Source: Candidatus Desulfofervidus auxilii
GTDB lineage: Bacteria; Desulfobacterota; Desulfofervidia; Desulfofervidales; Desulfofervidaceae
Direction: 5' to 3'
NCBI RefSeq assembly: GCF_001577525.1
Contig: NZ_CP013015.1
Coordinates: 2,208,636 to 2,272,635 of the forward strand
DNA: 64,000 nucleotides
In this document: one piece after another, positions 33,787 through 42,624 of the stretch
Position numbering within the stretch: the stretch's first letter is position 1
Layout of the letters: each line of letters opens with the position of its first letter
Made by a program: the position numbers and the translations under genes
Notes under the pieces: generated by a model
Databases searched by the model: none
What the model was told of the DNA's origin: nothing
Seen by the model: the letters and a program-made list of their open reading frames with translations, nothing else

Positions 33787-34698
33787 ATGAAGGCATTAGT
33801 AACCGGAGGAGCGGGATTTATTGGGGCCAATTTGGCCATTACCTTAGAGAGAAAAGGTGCTAAAGTAATTGTTTTAGATGATTTTAGTAGCGGTGATTAT
33901 AGAAACTTAGTGGGTTTTAAGAGCGATGTAGTAGCAGAAAGTATAAAAGAGGTGGATTTGAAAAGATTTAAGGATGTAGATGCTATTTTCCATCAAGCAG
34001 CTATTACAGACACTACTGTGAGAGACCAAAAATTGATGATGCAGGTAAATGTGGAAGGCTTCAGGCGGATTTTGGAATTTGCTGTGAGGTTAGGAATTCC
34101 CTTTATTTATGCTTCTTCTGCGGGCACTTATGGAAACATTTCTGGGCCACAGAAGGAGGAGATGGCTGGCCATCCTGTTAATATATATGGATTTTCAAAA
34201 TGGATATGTGATAATATTGCCAAAGAATACATGCAAAAAACGGACTCGCTTATTATAGGATTGCGTTATTTTAATGTGTTTGGTCCTAGAGAGGCCCATA
34301 AAGGGAAGATGGCCTCCATGATTTGGCAATTAGCTAATCAAATGAAGGCTCGGCAAAGACCCAGGATATTTAAGTGGGGGGAGCAGAAAAGAGATCAGGT
34401 ATATGTGAAAGATGTGGTGCATGCCAATTTACTAGCATTAAAGGCAAAAAGGAATGGTATTGTAAATATAGGAAGTGGTCAGGCTACCACCTTTAATAAA
34501 ATTATTAGAGTATTAAATAAGGTTTTGGGTACTAAATTAGAACCAGAGTATATAGATAATCCTTATGTAGGTTTTTACCAAGACCATACCCAGGCAGATT
34601 TAACTCTGGCCCAACAGATTATTAACTATTCACCCCAATGGGAATTTGAAGAAGCAGTGAAAGATTACATGAAAGAAGTGGGATTTGTAGAGAATTAG
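33787..34698 (+). CDS. NAD-dependent sugar epimerase, HldD (heptose 6-epimerase)-like
   Basis: Short-chain dehydrogenase fold: GGAGFIGANLAITL nucleotide motif, SSAGTYG, YGFSKWICD (catalytic Tyr-x-x-x-Lys). YFNVFGPREAHKGKMASMI, GEQKRDQVYVKDV and the ending NPYVGFYQDHTQADLT are typical of ADP-L-glycero-D-manno-heptose 6-epimerase, which makes the heptose precursor of lipopolysaccharide core. 303 residues. GGAGGG precedes the ATG. No other heptose genes are nearby, so the substrate is inferred. Confidence 0.82.
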   Translation: MKALVTGGAGFIGANLAITLERKGAKVIVLDDFSSGDYRNLVGFKSDVVAESIKEVDLKRFKDVDAIFHQAAITDTTVRDQKLMMQVNVEGFRRILEFAVRLGIPFIYASSAGTYGNISGPQKEEMAGHPVNIYGFSKWICDNIAKEYMQKTDSLIIGLRYFNVFGPREAHKGKMASMIWQLANQMKARQRPRIFKWGEQKRDQVYVKDVVHANLLALKAKRNGIVNIGSGQATTFNKIIRVLNKVLGTKLEPEYIDNPYVGFYQDHTQADLTLAQQIINYSPQWEFEEAVKDYMKEVGFVEN

Positions 34699-35273
34699 TA
34701 TTTCTTAAAATTCAAAACCCTATCCTTAATCAGGGAATTGTCATGAATTACTGTTAAAGCAAGTTCTTCTACAAGGCAAAAATTGGCCATTTTCATGTCT
34801 TTTTTAATTTCTTCTAAATCCATATGTTTGGGATACACAGAGATTAATCCCTCATGTTTTGAAATTCTATAAATTTCTTTTAATAATTTAATCCTTTTAT
34901 TTGGGGTAAAGTAATGTGAGTGTAAGACATCATAAAGCAATACCACATCTATCACCCCATCTTTAAAAGGAAGAAATATTTCTCCTTGGGCATTAATTAC
35001 TTCTATATTCTTAATTCCTTCTTTATGGGCGATTTTTTTAATATTTTTTAAGCAACTTCTGTCTCTATCTATGGCATATACCTTTCCTGTTTGGCTTATC
35101 TGGGCTGCAAGTAAGCTGTAATAACCCATACCAGCACCAAAATCCAGTAAATTTTGTCCTTTTTTGATGCCTAGCATTTTTAAAGTTTCTTTACCTATAC
35201 CTCTAAACCATTTCTCAATATTGGATTTTTTAAAATGACCTGTTATAGTGGAATACCAATAATAGAAGCCCAT
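34695..35273 (-). CDS. SAM-dependent methyltransferase, class I
   Basis: 192 residues. SAM-binding motif I LLDFGAGMGYYSLLAA, the acidic turn VYAIDRDRSC, DVVLLYDVLHSHY for motif IV. No substrate can be assigned. It runs against the surrounding plus-strand operon and overlaps the epimerase stop by 4 bp, a convergent arrangement. Confidence 0.88.
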   Translation of the reverse strand: MGFYYWYSTITGHFKKSNIEKWFRGIGKETLKMLGIKKGQNLLDFGAGMGYYSLLAAQISQTGKVYAIDRDRSCLKNIKKIAHKEGIKNIEVINAQGEIFLPFKDGVIDVVLLYDVLHSHYFTPNKRIKLLKEIYRISKHEGLISVYPKHMDLEEIKKDMKMANFCLVEELALTVIHDNSLIKDRVLNFKKY

Positions 35274-35413
35274 ATTTTCTTAATCAGATTTATAACATAT
35301 TATAGATAGGTATGGAACATTTCCTACTAAGGCATTTTGTATTAGAGTACTATTATTTAGTTCAATTAGATTGCAAAATGAAAATTGAAAGGCTAAACTT
35401 GTTAGGGATTTTT

Positions 35414-35493
35414 AACGCTATATATCTTGTCTGCCCCTGCCCGACGGCCGTGTCTGCCGACAGGCAGGCGGGGACAAGGCAGGGAGGGCGTTA
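35414..35493. repeat. G+C-rich inverted repeat before tmk
   Basis: Nested arms AACGC/GCGTT, CTTGTC/GACAAG and CCCC/GGGG enclose a CTGCCGACAGGCAG core. It stands out strongly from the A/T-rich surroundings. It may form a hairpin in the tmk leader or be a dispersed repeat. The rest of 35274-35413 shows no gene. Confidence 0.65.
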
Positions 35494-35502
35494 CTTAGAA
35501 AG

Positions 35503-36114
35503 ATGAATCTATTTATTACATTTGAGGGAATAGAAGGGGCTGGAAAAACCACGCAGTCAATGCTTTTAGCAGAGTGGTTGAAAAAAAGGGGAAGAGAAGT
35601 ATGTGTAACTTATGAGCCAGGTCATACTCCCTTGGGTCAAAGAATAAGAGAGATTTTGTTATCAGACCAGTTTTCTTCTTGTGCAGAGGCAGAATTGTTA
35701 TTATATCTAGCCGATAGGGCTGAACATGTGAAAAAGATGATATTACCTGCCCTTACAGAAAATAAATTTGTGCTTTGTGATAGATATCATGATTCTACTT
35801 TGGCATATCAAGGGTATGGTCGGGGGATTAAAATAGAGTTTATCTGGAATTGCTTGTTTTCATTGGGTTTCCCTTTACCGCACTTTACTTTCTTATTAGA
35901 CTGTCCTGTAGAAATTGGTCTTAAAAGAATTAAAAATAGAACATTGGATCGAATGGAGAAACAAACGTTATTGTTCCATAATCGGGTAAGAGAAGGGTTT
36001 TTGAAATTGGCTAAGGCAGACCCCAAACGTATAAAAGTTATTGACGTCACTATGCCTATAAAAGATATTCAAACAGAAATCAGAACATACGTGGCAAGGG
36101 AATATGGCATTTAA
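35503..36114 (+). CDS. tmk: Thymidylate kinase
   Basis: Phosphorylates dTMP to dTDP. 203 residues with the P-loop FEGIEGAGKTTQS, the DR(Y/F)H motif DRYHDSTLAYQGYGRG, TFLLDCPVEIGLKRI and the lid-region Arg residues. Length is typical. It overlaps holB by 11 bp, a common pairing. Confidence 0.95.
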   Translation: MNLFITFEGIEGAGKTTQSMLLAEWLKKRGREVCVTYEPGHTPLGQRIREILLSDQFSSCAEAELLLYLADRAEHVKKMILPALTENKFVLCDRYHDSTLAYQGYGRGIKIEFIWNCLFSLGFPLPHFTFLLDCPVEIGLKRIKNRTLDRMEKQTLLFHNRVREGFLKLAKADPKRIKVIDVTMPIKDIQTEIRTYVAREYGI

Positions 36115-37096
36115 AGATATTTTAGGTCAAGATAGAGTAATTGGCTGGCTTAAGGTAGCTATAAAACGGAAAAGATTGGCCACCGCTTATCTATTTACTG
36201 GTTTAGAAGGAGTAGGCAAGACCACAGTGGCTTTAACGTTTGCTAAGGTGTTAAATTGTCTTGCTCCTGAAGATGAAGATGCTTGTGAAAGATGCCAAAA
36301 TTGCAGGAAAATTAATGCCAATGTTCATCCCGATATATTATTAATTCAGCCAAAAGGAAAGGGAATTAAAATAGAACAAATAAGGCAACTTCAGGAAGTC
36401 CTTTCTTTTAAACCTATGTCTGCTAAGAAAAGAGTGGTGGTTATAGATAAAGTTGAAACTATGGCCCCACCAGCAGCCAACGCCTTTTTGAAAACATTGG
36501 AAGAACCTCCCTTAAATACCCTTTTTATCTTAATTGCTCAGGATAAATATCAACTTTTACCTACTATAGTTTCTCGGTGCCAAATTGTGCCGTTTCAGCC
36601 ATTGTCTTTAAAAATTATTAAAGAAATGTTGGAGAAAAAAGGTGTTCATAGCACAAATGCTTCATTTTTTGCCCTTTTATCAGAAGGGAGTTTAGGCAGG
36701 GCTCAAGCTCTTTTAAAAAAAGAAATAGATGTAAATTTGCTTATTGCCTGGTTGAAAGAGCCAAAAATGTGTAATTGGTTAAAACTAATTGCTTCCTTAG
36801 ATATTAACTTAAAAACTCCTGAAGATACATTGAATTTATTAGATTTTTATCAAGGAATATGGCGAGATATATTGTTAGTTAAAAATAACTGTAAGGCATT
36901 TTTGATAAATAAAAACATCCTTAAAGAGTATGAAAAAATGGCATCTACCTTTACAAACCAAGATATTGGGCATATTCTTACAAGGATAGAGGAAGCCAAG
37001 AAATTGGTAAAACAGAATGTTCAAAAAAAACTTATTTTAGAACATCTTCTATTGAGGGAGAGAATGTTTGATGAAAGTCATTGGAGTGAGATTTAG
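36104..37096 (+). CDS. holB: DNA polymerase III delta-prime subunit
   Basis: AAA+ clamp-loader subunit. 330 residues: DILGQDRVIGWLKVAI, Walker A GLEGVGKTTVALTFAK, a four-Cys zinc module (CERCQNC and an earlier Cys), the sensor region VIDKVETMAPPAANAFLKTLEEPP, and SRCQIVPFQPLS. The C-terminal collar domain is weakly conserved. Between tmk and ricT, overlapping both. Confidence 0.9.
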   Translation: MAFKDILGQDRVIGWLKVAIKRKRLATAYLFTGLEGVGKTTVALTFAKVLNCLAPEDEDACERCQNCRKINANVHPDILLIQPKGKGIKIEQIRQLQEVLSFKPMSAKKRVVVIDKVETMAPPAANAFLKTLEEPPLNTLFILIAQDKYQLLPTIVSRCQIVPFQPLSLKIIKEMLEKKGVHSTNASFFALLSEGSLGRAQALLKKEIDVNLLIAWLKEPKMCNWLKLIASLDINLKTPEDTLNLLDFYQGIWRDILLVKNNCKAFLINKNILKEYEKMASTFTNQDIGHILTRIEEAKKLVKQNVQKKLILEHLLLRERMFDESHWSEI

Positions 37097-37856
37097 AGGA
37101 GATAATCGTCTCTATAAATTTAAATCAAACAGTGAGAAAATAAAAAGGGGCGATTATGTAATTGTTGATGTAGAAAAAAAAGAATGTATAGGGCAGGTAG
37201 TGGAATTGATGGAAATAACTGATAGTATTTCTCTTCCTCCTATTAAAAGAAAGGCAACAAAGGAGGATATGGCTAGAGATATTAAAAATATGGAGCTGGA
37301 AAAGACAGCCTTTGAATTTTGTAAAGAGCGAATTTTAGCACACAAGTTAGATATGAAACTAATTCGGGTGGAATGTCTTTTTGATAAAAGTAAGCTTATT
37401 TTTTATTATACTGCTGAAGGCCGAGTAGATTTTAGAGAATTATTGAAAGATTTAGTCAAGAGGTTTCGGATGCGTATTGAATTGCGTCAGGTTGGAGTAA
37501 GAAATGAGACTCAGATGGTAGGTGGAATAGGGCCTTGTGGGCGAGAATTATGTTGCACTCTTTTTTTAGATAATTTTGCTCCTGTTTCTGTAAAAATGGC
37601 TAAAGAGCAATATATTTCCCTTAATCCAGAAAAGATTTCTGGCCTTTGTGGCAGATTGATGTGTTGTCTAGCTTATGAATTCCCTGTTTATCAGCGTTTT
37701 AAAGAGGGATTTCCTGCTAGTGGAGAAACTATTAAAATAGGAGATTTGGAGGGAAAAATTATAAGGTATAGTCTTCCTCGTCACTCTCTATTTATAGAAA
37801 CCAAGGAAGGGCAAGAGATAGAACTTCCTCTTGAGAAGATTCAGGGTAAAAAATGA
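37071..37856 (+). CDS. ricT: PSP1/RicT domain protein
   Basis: About 261 residues of the PSP1 family. The conserved Cys motifs GGIGPCGRELCCTLFL and SGLCGRLMCCLAYE are present; in Bacillus RicT they hold Fe-S clusters in a complex acting with RNase Y. The ATG at 37071 lies inside holB by 26 bp. A place between holB and metG is usual for this gene. Confidence 0.88.
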   Translation: MKVIGVRFRGDNRLYKFKSNSEKIKRGDYVIVDVEKKECIGQVVELMEITDSISLPPIKRKATKEDMARDIKNMELEKTAFEFCKERILAHKLDMKLIRVECLFDKSKLIFYYTAEGRVDFRELLKDLVKRFRMRIELRQVGVRNETQMVGGIGPCGRELCCTLFLDNFAPVSVKMAKEQYISLNPEKISGLCGRLMCCLAYEFPVYQRFKEGFPASGETIKIGDLEGKIIRYSLPRHSLFIETKEGQEIELPLEKIQGKK

Positions 37857-39730
37857 AACGGTTTTATATTACTACCCCTATTTATTATGTGAATGCCAAA
37901 CCTCATCTAGGCCATGCTTATACTACTATTGTGGCTGATACCATTAACCGTTTTTACAGACTGATGGATTATGAAACCTTTTTTCTCACAGGCACTGATG
38001 AACATGGAGATAAAATTGTGCAAGCCGCTCAAAATATGGGTAAAACCCCTCAAGAATATGTAAATATCATAAGTCAATGCTTTCGTGAAACTTGGGAGAA
38101 ATTGGGCATTCAATATGACAAGTTTATTCGCACTACTTATGAATATCATAAAAAACTAGTTCAGGATGTGCTTCAAAGGCTTTATGAAAAAGGCGAAATT
38201 TACCTCAGTGAATATGAGGGAAAATATTGTTTTGGATGTGAGCGGTTTTTAAAAGAAAAAGAATTAGTAGATGGCAAGTGTCCTGACCACAAGACACCAC
38301 CTGTTTTGTTAAAAGAAGCAAATTACTTTTTCCGGATGAGTAAATATCAATCATGGTTGATTGATTACATTCACACTCACCCCGATTTTATTCAACCAGA
38401 GAGATATCGCAATGAAGTTCTCAGTTTCTTAAATGAGCCTTTAGAGGATTTATGTATTTCTAGACCTAAAAAACGCCTTCGTTGGGGAATTACTTTACCA
38501 TTTGACCCCGAGTTTGTCACCTATGTTTGGTTTGATGCTTTACTCAATTATCTCTCTGCCCTTCAATTTCCGGAGGGAGAATTGTTTAAAAAATTTTGGC
38601 CAGTGGCTAATCATATTATTGCTAAGGATATTTTAAAACCTCATGGGATTTATTGGCCAATAATGCTACATGCTATTGGGCTTGAACCATATCAAACTCT
38701 GCATGTTCATGGGTATTGGAATGTCAGAGAGCAAAAGATGTCCAAGTCTCTGGGTAATGTGATTTCTCCTTTAGAAATGAGCCAAAAATATGGTCGTGAT
38801 GCCTTTCGCTATTTTTTATTAAAAGAAATGAACTTTGGCCTGGATGCCAATTTTAGTGAAACTTCTTTAGTAGAGCGTTTTAATGCTGACCTGGCTAATG
38901 ACTTGGGAAATTTATTCTCACGCAGTTTGACCATGGTGCACAAATATAATGAGGGGCTTGTTCCAGAACCAAAGGCAGAGACCCAGGCAGAACTGGCGAT
39001 TAAAAAACAGGCAAAAACTACAAGCGAGACTTATGTTCAGGAAATGAAAGCCTTTGCCTTTTATAAAGCCCTAGCGGCTATTTGGGAATTTATAAATGTT
39101 TTAAATAAATATATTGATACCTCTGCCCCCTGGAGTTTAGCCAAAACAGGAAATAAAGAAAGGTTAAACTCCGTGCTTTATACCTTAATAGAGGGTTTAC
39201 GCTTAATTTCCTTTTTATTAAGACCTATTATGCCTGATGCCAGCCAAAAAATGATTGATTTGTTGAATTTTAAAGAGGAATTGCCTTGGGACGAAGCTGT
39301 TAAGTGGGGACAAATTAAACCTGGTATAAAACTTCAAAAGCCCATTTCTTTATTTCCAAGGAGGAAGATTTTAGAAAGGAAAGCTGTTATGCAAGCAAAG
39401 AAAAAAGAGCAAATCACCATAGAGGAATTTTCTCGTTTGGATATTCGAGTGGGACAAATTTTGGAAGCAGAGAAAATGGCAGATACAAAAAAATTGCTTA
39501 AATTAAAAATAGACTTAGGCAATGAGGAAAGAACTGTAGTGGCTGGAATTGCTGAGCATTATGAAACACACGAGATTATTGGGAAAAAGGTCTTAGTTTT
39601 AACCAATTTAAAACCTGTGAAACTACGAGGTGTAACTTCAGAAGGCATGATTCTGGCTGCTTCAGATGGCGAGAAGATGGTTTTGACAGCAGTGGACGGA
39701 GATATCAAATCTGGGGCAAAAGTGAGATAG
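37853..39730 (+). CDS. metG: Methionyl-tRNA synthetase with C-terminal tRNA-binding domain
   Basis: 625 residues. Class I synthetase: HIGH-type motif PHLGHAYTTIVAD, the zinc-knuckle region (YCFGCERFLKEKELVDGKC), WFDALLNYLSAL, KMSKSLGN as the KMSKS loop, then an anticodon-binding domain, and from about 520 an EMAP/Trbp111-type OB fold (FSRLDIRVGQILEAEKM, SEGMILAAS). The start overlaps ricT by 4 bp. Last gene before array 2. Confidence 0.96.
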   Translation: MKRFYITTPIYYVNAKPHLGHAYTTIVADTINRFYRLMDYETFFLTGTDEHGDKIVQAAQNMGKTPQEYVNIISQCFRETWEKLGIQYDKFIRTTYEYHKKLVQDVLQRLYEKGEIYLSEYEGKYCFGCERFLKEKELVDGKCPDHKTPPVLLKEANYFFRMSKYQSWLIDYIHTHPDFIQPERYRNEVLSFLNEPLEDLCISRPKKRLRWGITLPFDPEFVTYVWFDALLNYLSALQFPEGELFKKFWPVANHIIAKDILKPHGIYWPIMLHAIGLEPYQTLHVHGYWNVREQKMSKSLGNVISPLEMSQKYGRDAFRYFLLKEMNFGLDANFSETSLVERFNADLANDLGNLFSRSLTMVHKYNEGLVPEPKAETQAELAIKKQAKTTSETYVQEMKAFAFYKALAAIWEFINVLNKYIDTSAPWSLAKTGNKERLNSVLYTLIEGLRLISFLLRPIMPDASQKMIDLLNFKEELPWDEAVKWGQIKPGIKLQKPISLFPRRKILERKAVMQAKKKEQITIEEFSRLDIRVGQILEAEKMADTKKLLKLKIDLGNEERTVVAGIAEHYETHEIIGKKVLVLTNLKPVKLRGVTSEGMILAASDGEKMVLTAVDGDIKSGAKVR

Positions 39731-39768
39731 CTTTTTTAAAATCAATCTTATAACCTGCTTGTCGGCCT

Positions 39769-39800
39769 CCAAATCCGTAATAACTTTAAAAGAAAACCTG
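39769..39800 (+). repeat. TIR-element fragment, right-end type, at the far end of array 2
   Basis: CCAAATCCGTAATAAC followed by TTTAAAAGAAAACC. It matches the reverse complement of the right end of the element at 57383-57476. The tip points left, towards metG. Confidence 0.75.
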
Positions 39801-39816
39801 CAAGACTTTGATTTTT

Positions 39817-39895
39817 GACCAAACTCACCTGCCATTATGCCTCTTTTTTCAAATGTGGAGACCAGACCCTGATTTTTCTCAGTGATTTGTTAGGT
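39817..39895 (-). other. Degraded attC site M, end of array 2
   Basis: CAAACTCACCTGCC at the left and GATTTGTTAGGT at the right are attC-like, but the arms between them no longer pair well. Probably the decayed terminal attC. Confidence 0.5.
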
Positions 39896-39913
39896 TTTCT
39901 TTCAAAACTGAAT

Positions 39914-40704
39914 TTACGCCACAATTGTTGGATAGAGTTGTTCTTCCCCAATTTTGATCCAATTTGGCCATTTATAAATGACTCCAATCTGATATTGATA
40001 AAGGAAAACATTTTTATAATTAGACCCCAGTAGTAACCGATCTAATTTGTTAAAAGTGTTTAGTTTCACAATCAAATCCACCGGCATCGCCTGTGACAGC
40101 CTGACACCACTAACAACGATAAGCCATAGCTCATCAACATGCCTTTTCAAATAGTCTTTAGCCCTGTCAATCTTTGGTTTCACGGTATTTATCAACTCTC
40201 GCTCTGACAAGCCAATAAATGAAGCATTGTGATTCCATTCCCAGGTAATGTAACAGTTTACTTTTTCAAGACAGAATTTTTTAGGTATTTATTTAATAGT
40301 GGATAGTTGATCCCAGGAGATATTTTTTGCTGACCAGTCTTGAACATTTCGAGGGATAATTGGATAAGTTCGTCTATGAATGATTTTTGCCCGGAATTTC
40401 GAGGGATTTCCACATTCTCAAATGAGAGTAAACCTTTCATGTTTTTCAATTCTTCGTATTTTTCAACCTCTGTCATAATCTTCTTTTGAAGTGAGGCCCA
40501 AGCCTCTTCAACCAAGCGACGTGGCCGCCCTTTTTCACCCTTCAGATCTGAATGAAATTCTGTTATCTCGATGCCAATTTCTAATTGATGAATATTTACA
40601 ATAAAGTCAGGCGATTCCGAATCCTGTATGTTTTCTGGAGTTTCATTCAAGAGTTTAAAAAATTCTTTAAGATAATAGCGTTCAAATTCCTTCTTATCAT
40701 TCAT
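39914..40704 (-). pseudogene. Frameshifted gene, PD-(D/E)XK-like N-terminal part (integron cassette)
   Basis: Two reading frames meet at a run of six T (40277-40282 on plus). The first covers 148 codons from 40704 (SPDFIVNIHQLEIGIEITEF resembles a nuclease-like core). The second reads CLEKVNCYITWEWNH and runs to a stop at 39914 through RAKDYLKRHVDELWLIVVSG. With seven bases in the run the two join into one 263-residue protein. Family not recognised with certainty. It is the last cassette before the degraded attC M. Confidence 0.7.
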
Positions 40705-40717
40705 AGCTTATTTGCAG

Positions 40718-40776
40718 ACCTAACCCTAAATTCAGCGGCGGCATGTAACGCCGTCCGCTGGAGGGATTTGTTAGAG
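40718..40776 (-). other. attC site N
   Basis: 59 bp, ACCTAAC ... GTTAGAG, arms CAGCGGCGGC / GCCGTCCGCTGG. Confidence 0.88.
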
Positions 40777-40792
40777 AAAATTTGTTTTAAAC

Positions 40793-41277
40793 TTAATTAT
40801 CACATTTTACCTTTACTGAATGAATACCAGATCGTCTTGGCCAAACAAATTTTTCAAGAATTTCTTTTTTGCCAAGTTCTTTAGCTTTTGCTTCAATAAT
40901 ATCTAATAATGCATTTGCTTTTCTATATTTTTTCATATATTCTTGATCCGAAAGACATTCTCTATGAATATCAATGTCGCCATATTCAAGTATAAACTTT
41001 GAAATGTAAAAATTTAACAGTTCTTCTGAAGAGATCTTTTTTCTTTTTTATTTAATTCTTTTTCTTTCTCTTTTAAAATTTTTTCAAGTCTATTTTTTTC
41101 ATCTTCAAGTCGTTGTTTGAGAATTTCGAGTTCTATTTTTTCTTTAATTATTCGCTGCTCAAATCTCAATAAATTTTCTCTTTTCTGATCTAAATACTTC
41201 CATGTGCCTCCTAAAGCTAATATCACGATAACAAAACTAATTATACTTTGCCGGACATCTTCTCGTGTTATACTCAC
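40793..41277 (-). pseudogene. Frameshifted membrane/coiled-coil gene (integron cassette)
   Basis: From a GTG at 41277: one membrane helix (IISFVIVILALGGTW), then a long coiled coil (EQRIIKEKIELEILKQRLED). The frame stops at 41014, after a run of six T at 41037-41042 on plus. One more base there would continue it as ISSEELLNFYISKFILEYGD through WPRRSGIHSVKVKCDN to a stop at 40793, giving 161 residues. Unknown function. Confidence 0.7.
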
Positions 41278-41281
41278 TTTT

Positions 41282-41344
41282 TTCTAACGTGAGAGTTCAG
41301 GGGCCGACAAGACCGCAAGCCGAAGGTGCAGCGACTTGTTAGCC
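41282..41344 (-). other. attC site O
   Basis: 63 bp, TTCTAAC ... GTTAGCC, inner GGCCGAC...GCCGAAGG. Confidence 0.82.
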
Positions 41345-41686
41345 GAAATATTCATCCTTTATCTTTTTGACCTCTTGCTCTAATACAGGCATATCAATTG
41401 GTACTATTTCCCACACAATATCAATATTTACACCAAAATACCCATGGATAAGCCTGTCACGTGTCCCTGCAATCATTTTCCAAGGAATGTTCGGATACTT
41501 GTCTTTTAAATCTGATGATATTTTCTTACTGGCCTCTCCAATGATTTCGATATTTCTTATTACTGCATCTTGAGTTTTGTAGTCCTTAAGAAATTCATCA
41601 AATGAAAGGCCTGATATATATTTCTTGATTTTTTCGAGGCAAATTAAGATATCCTCAATAAAATCTATGTCAGAGTGTTTAGACAT
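41339..41686 (-). CDS. hepT: HEPN-domain toxin HepT (integron cassette)
   Basis: About 115 residues of the DUF86/HepT family: FIEDILICLEKIKKYI, IIGEASKKIS, and the RNase-type RxxxxH motif RDRLIHGYFGV. In characterised HEPN-MNT pairs this protein is the toxin and its partner MntA AMPylates or blocks it. AAAGGATG precedes the ATG at 41686. It overlaps mntA by 8 bp. The C-terminus touches attC O. Confidence 0.88.
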   Translation of the reverse strand: MSKHSDIDFIEDILICLEKIKKYISGLSFDEFLKDYKTQDAVIRNIEIIGEASKKISSDLKDKYPNIPWKMIAGTRDRLIHGYFGVNIDIVWEIVPIDMPVLEQEVKKIKDEYFG

Positions 41687-41981
41687 AGATAACATCCTTT
41701 TCAATATCTGAAGAAACAGATTTTACGCGAATATTCTTAATACCTTCTTTCGTAAGCACATCGACTTTTCTCCCTAACAGGCTCTCTATATGTTCAACAA
41801 AACCAATAAATTTGAGGCCAATCGGCTTATTAAACTCAACGACAATATCAATATCACTTCCTGGGCCTTCTTCATGTCGTGCGACAGAACCAAAAATACC
41901 TATCCTTTTGACACCAAATTCCTTGGACAGAAAAGGATAATGTTCTCTTATTTTTTTAATAATTTCAGCTTGATGACTCAT
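41679..41981 (-). CDS. mntA: MntA-type minimal nucleotidyltransferase antitoxin (integron cassette)
   Basis: 100 residues. RIGIFGSVARHEEGPGSDID is the GSx(9-10)DxD nucleotidyltransferase motif; a third Asp/Glu is near VDVLT. Pairs with the HepT gene that overlaps its end. Start ATG at 41981. Confidence 0.9.
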   Translation of the reverse strand: MSHQAEIIKKIREHYPFLSKEFGVKRIGIFGSVARHEEGPGSDIDIVVEFNKPIGLKFIGFVEHIESLLGRKVDVLTKEGIKNIRVKSVSSDIEKDVIYV

Positions 41982-42001
41982 AACAAATTCCTATTCTTAA
42001 C

Positions 42002-42062
42002 GGCTAACGACTAAATTCAGCGGCCCGCCGTAAGGTGGGTCCGCTGGAATGGTTTGTTAGAA
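42002..42062 (-). other. attC site P
   Basis: 61 bp, GGCTAAC ... GTTAGAA, arms CAGCGGCCCGCC / GGTGGGTCCGCTGG. Confidence 0.9.
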
Positions 42063-42064
42063 AA

Positions 42065-42283
42065 TTAAACTTGCATTTCTTTTATTTCAAAAGGTAATTT
42101 TACTATAGTTAAGGCCTTTAATGCTATCTTTTTGCTTGCATTATCTATATCTATCCCAACAACATTCCCTTTTTTATCAAAATCTATTACTACACCTTCT
42201 GATATTTCCTGGCTGCTTACACTTGGCTTTTCTGATAAATCTATATACAAAGAATCTGTATCTGGATAATATTTCAATTTCAT
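42065..42283 (-). CDS. DUF2283-family protein, likely antitoxin (integron cassette)
   Basis: 72 residues, MKLKYYPDTDSLYIDLSEKP then EGVVIDFDKKGNVVGIDIDNAS, the DUF2283 pattern. These small proteins commonly follow a DUF4258-type gene, as here (ATGA overlap), and are thought to form a toxin-antitoxin pair; function is inferred. Confidence 0.85.
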   Translation of the reverse strand: MKLKYYPDTDSLYIDLSEKPSVSSQEISEGVVIDFDKKGNVVGIDIDNASKKIALKALTIVKLPFEIKEMQV

Positions 42284-42522
42284 TCTTTAAACCTCCTGTC
42301 TGGAAATGGATTATGAAGAATTATTTTATCCTCTAATGTTACTACTCTAAACACTTTGTTGTCAAATTCTTCCACAATACCCCAAAATCTCCATCTATTT
42401 TCTTCTTGTTTTTCAACTTTTATGGGATTTTCTATCACTTTTATACACCATTCCTTTTTAATATAAGGTCTTTTTCTTAAAACTTCATTTTCAAAATATT
42501 TGCTAAATTTATATTTTTTCAT
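42280..42522 (-). CDS. DUF4258-like protein, likely toxin (integron cassette)
   Basis: 80 residues. KYFENEVLRKRPYIKKEWC, RFWGIVEEFDNKVFRVVTLE and the final HNPFPDRRFK are typical of small DUF4258/RelE-like proteins paired with DUF2283. The stop overlaps the next start as ATGA. Confidence 0.8.
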   Translation of the reverse strand: MKKYKFSKYFENEVLRKRPYIKKEWCIKVIENPIKVEKQEENRWRFWGIVEEFDNKVFRVVTLEDKIILHNPFPDRRFKE

Positions 42523-42614
42523 TTCTAACGACCAGGGTCACTTGCCGACATGGAGCGCAGCGGAATACTTGTCTGCCACCGGGCAGAGCGGCCAGGTGGA
42601 GCGTTTTGTTAGCC
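42523..42614 (-). other. attC site Q
   Basis: 92 bp, TTCTAAC ... GTTAGCC, with the CTTGTCTGCC/GGGCAGAG insert shared with attC F and R. Confidence 0.9.
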
Positions 42615-42624
42615 CTTTGATAGT

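Noticed and set aside
35312..35506. Possible small gene before tmk
   Set aside because: It runs through the G+C-rich hairpin, has no ribosome site, and its amino-acid sequence resembles no protein.
39914..41042. Programmed ribosomal frameshifting at the six-base runs
   Set aside because: There is no slippery heptamer followed by a stable structure, and similar breaks occur in unrelated cassette genes; kept only as one alternative to decay, phase variation or sequencing error.
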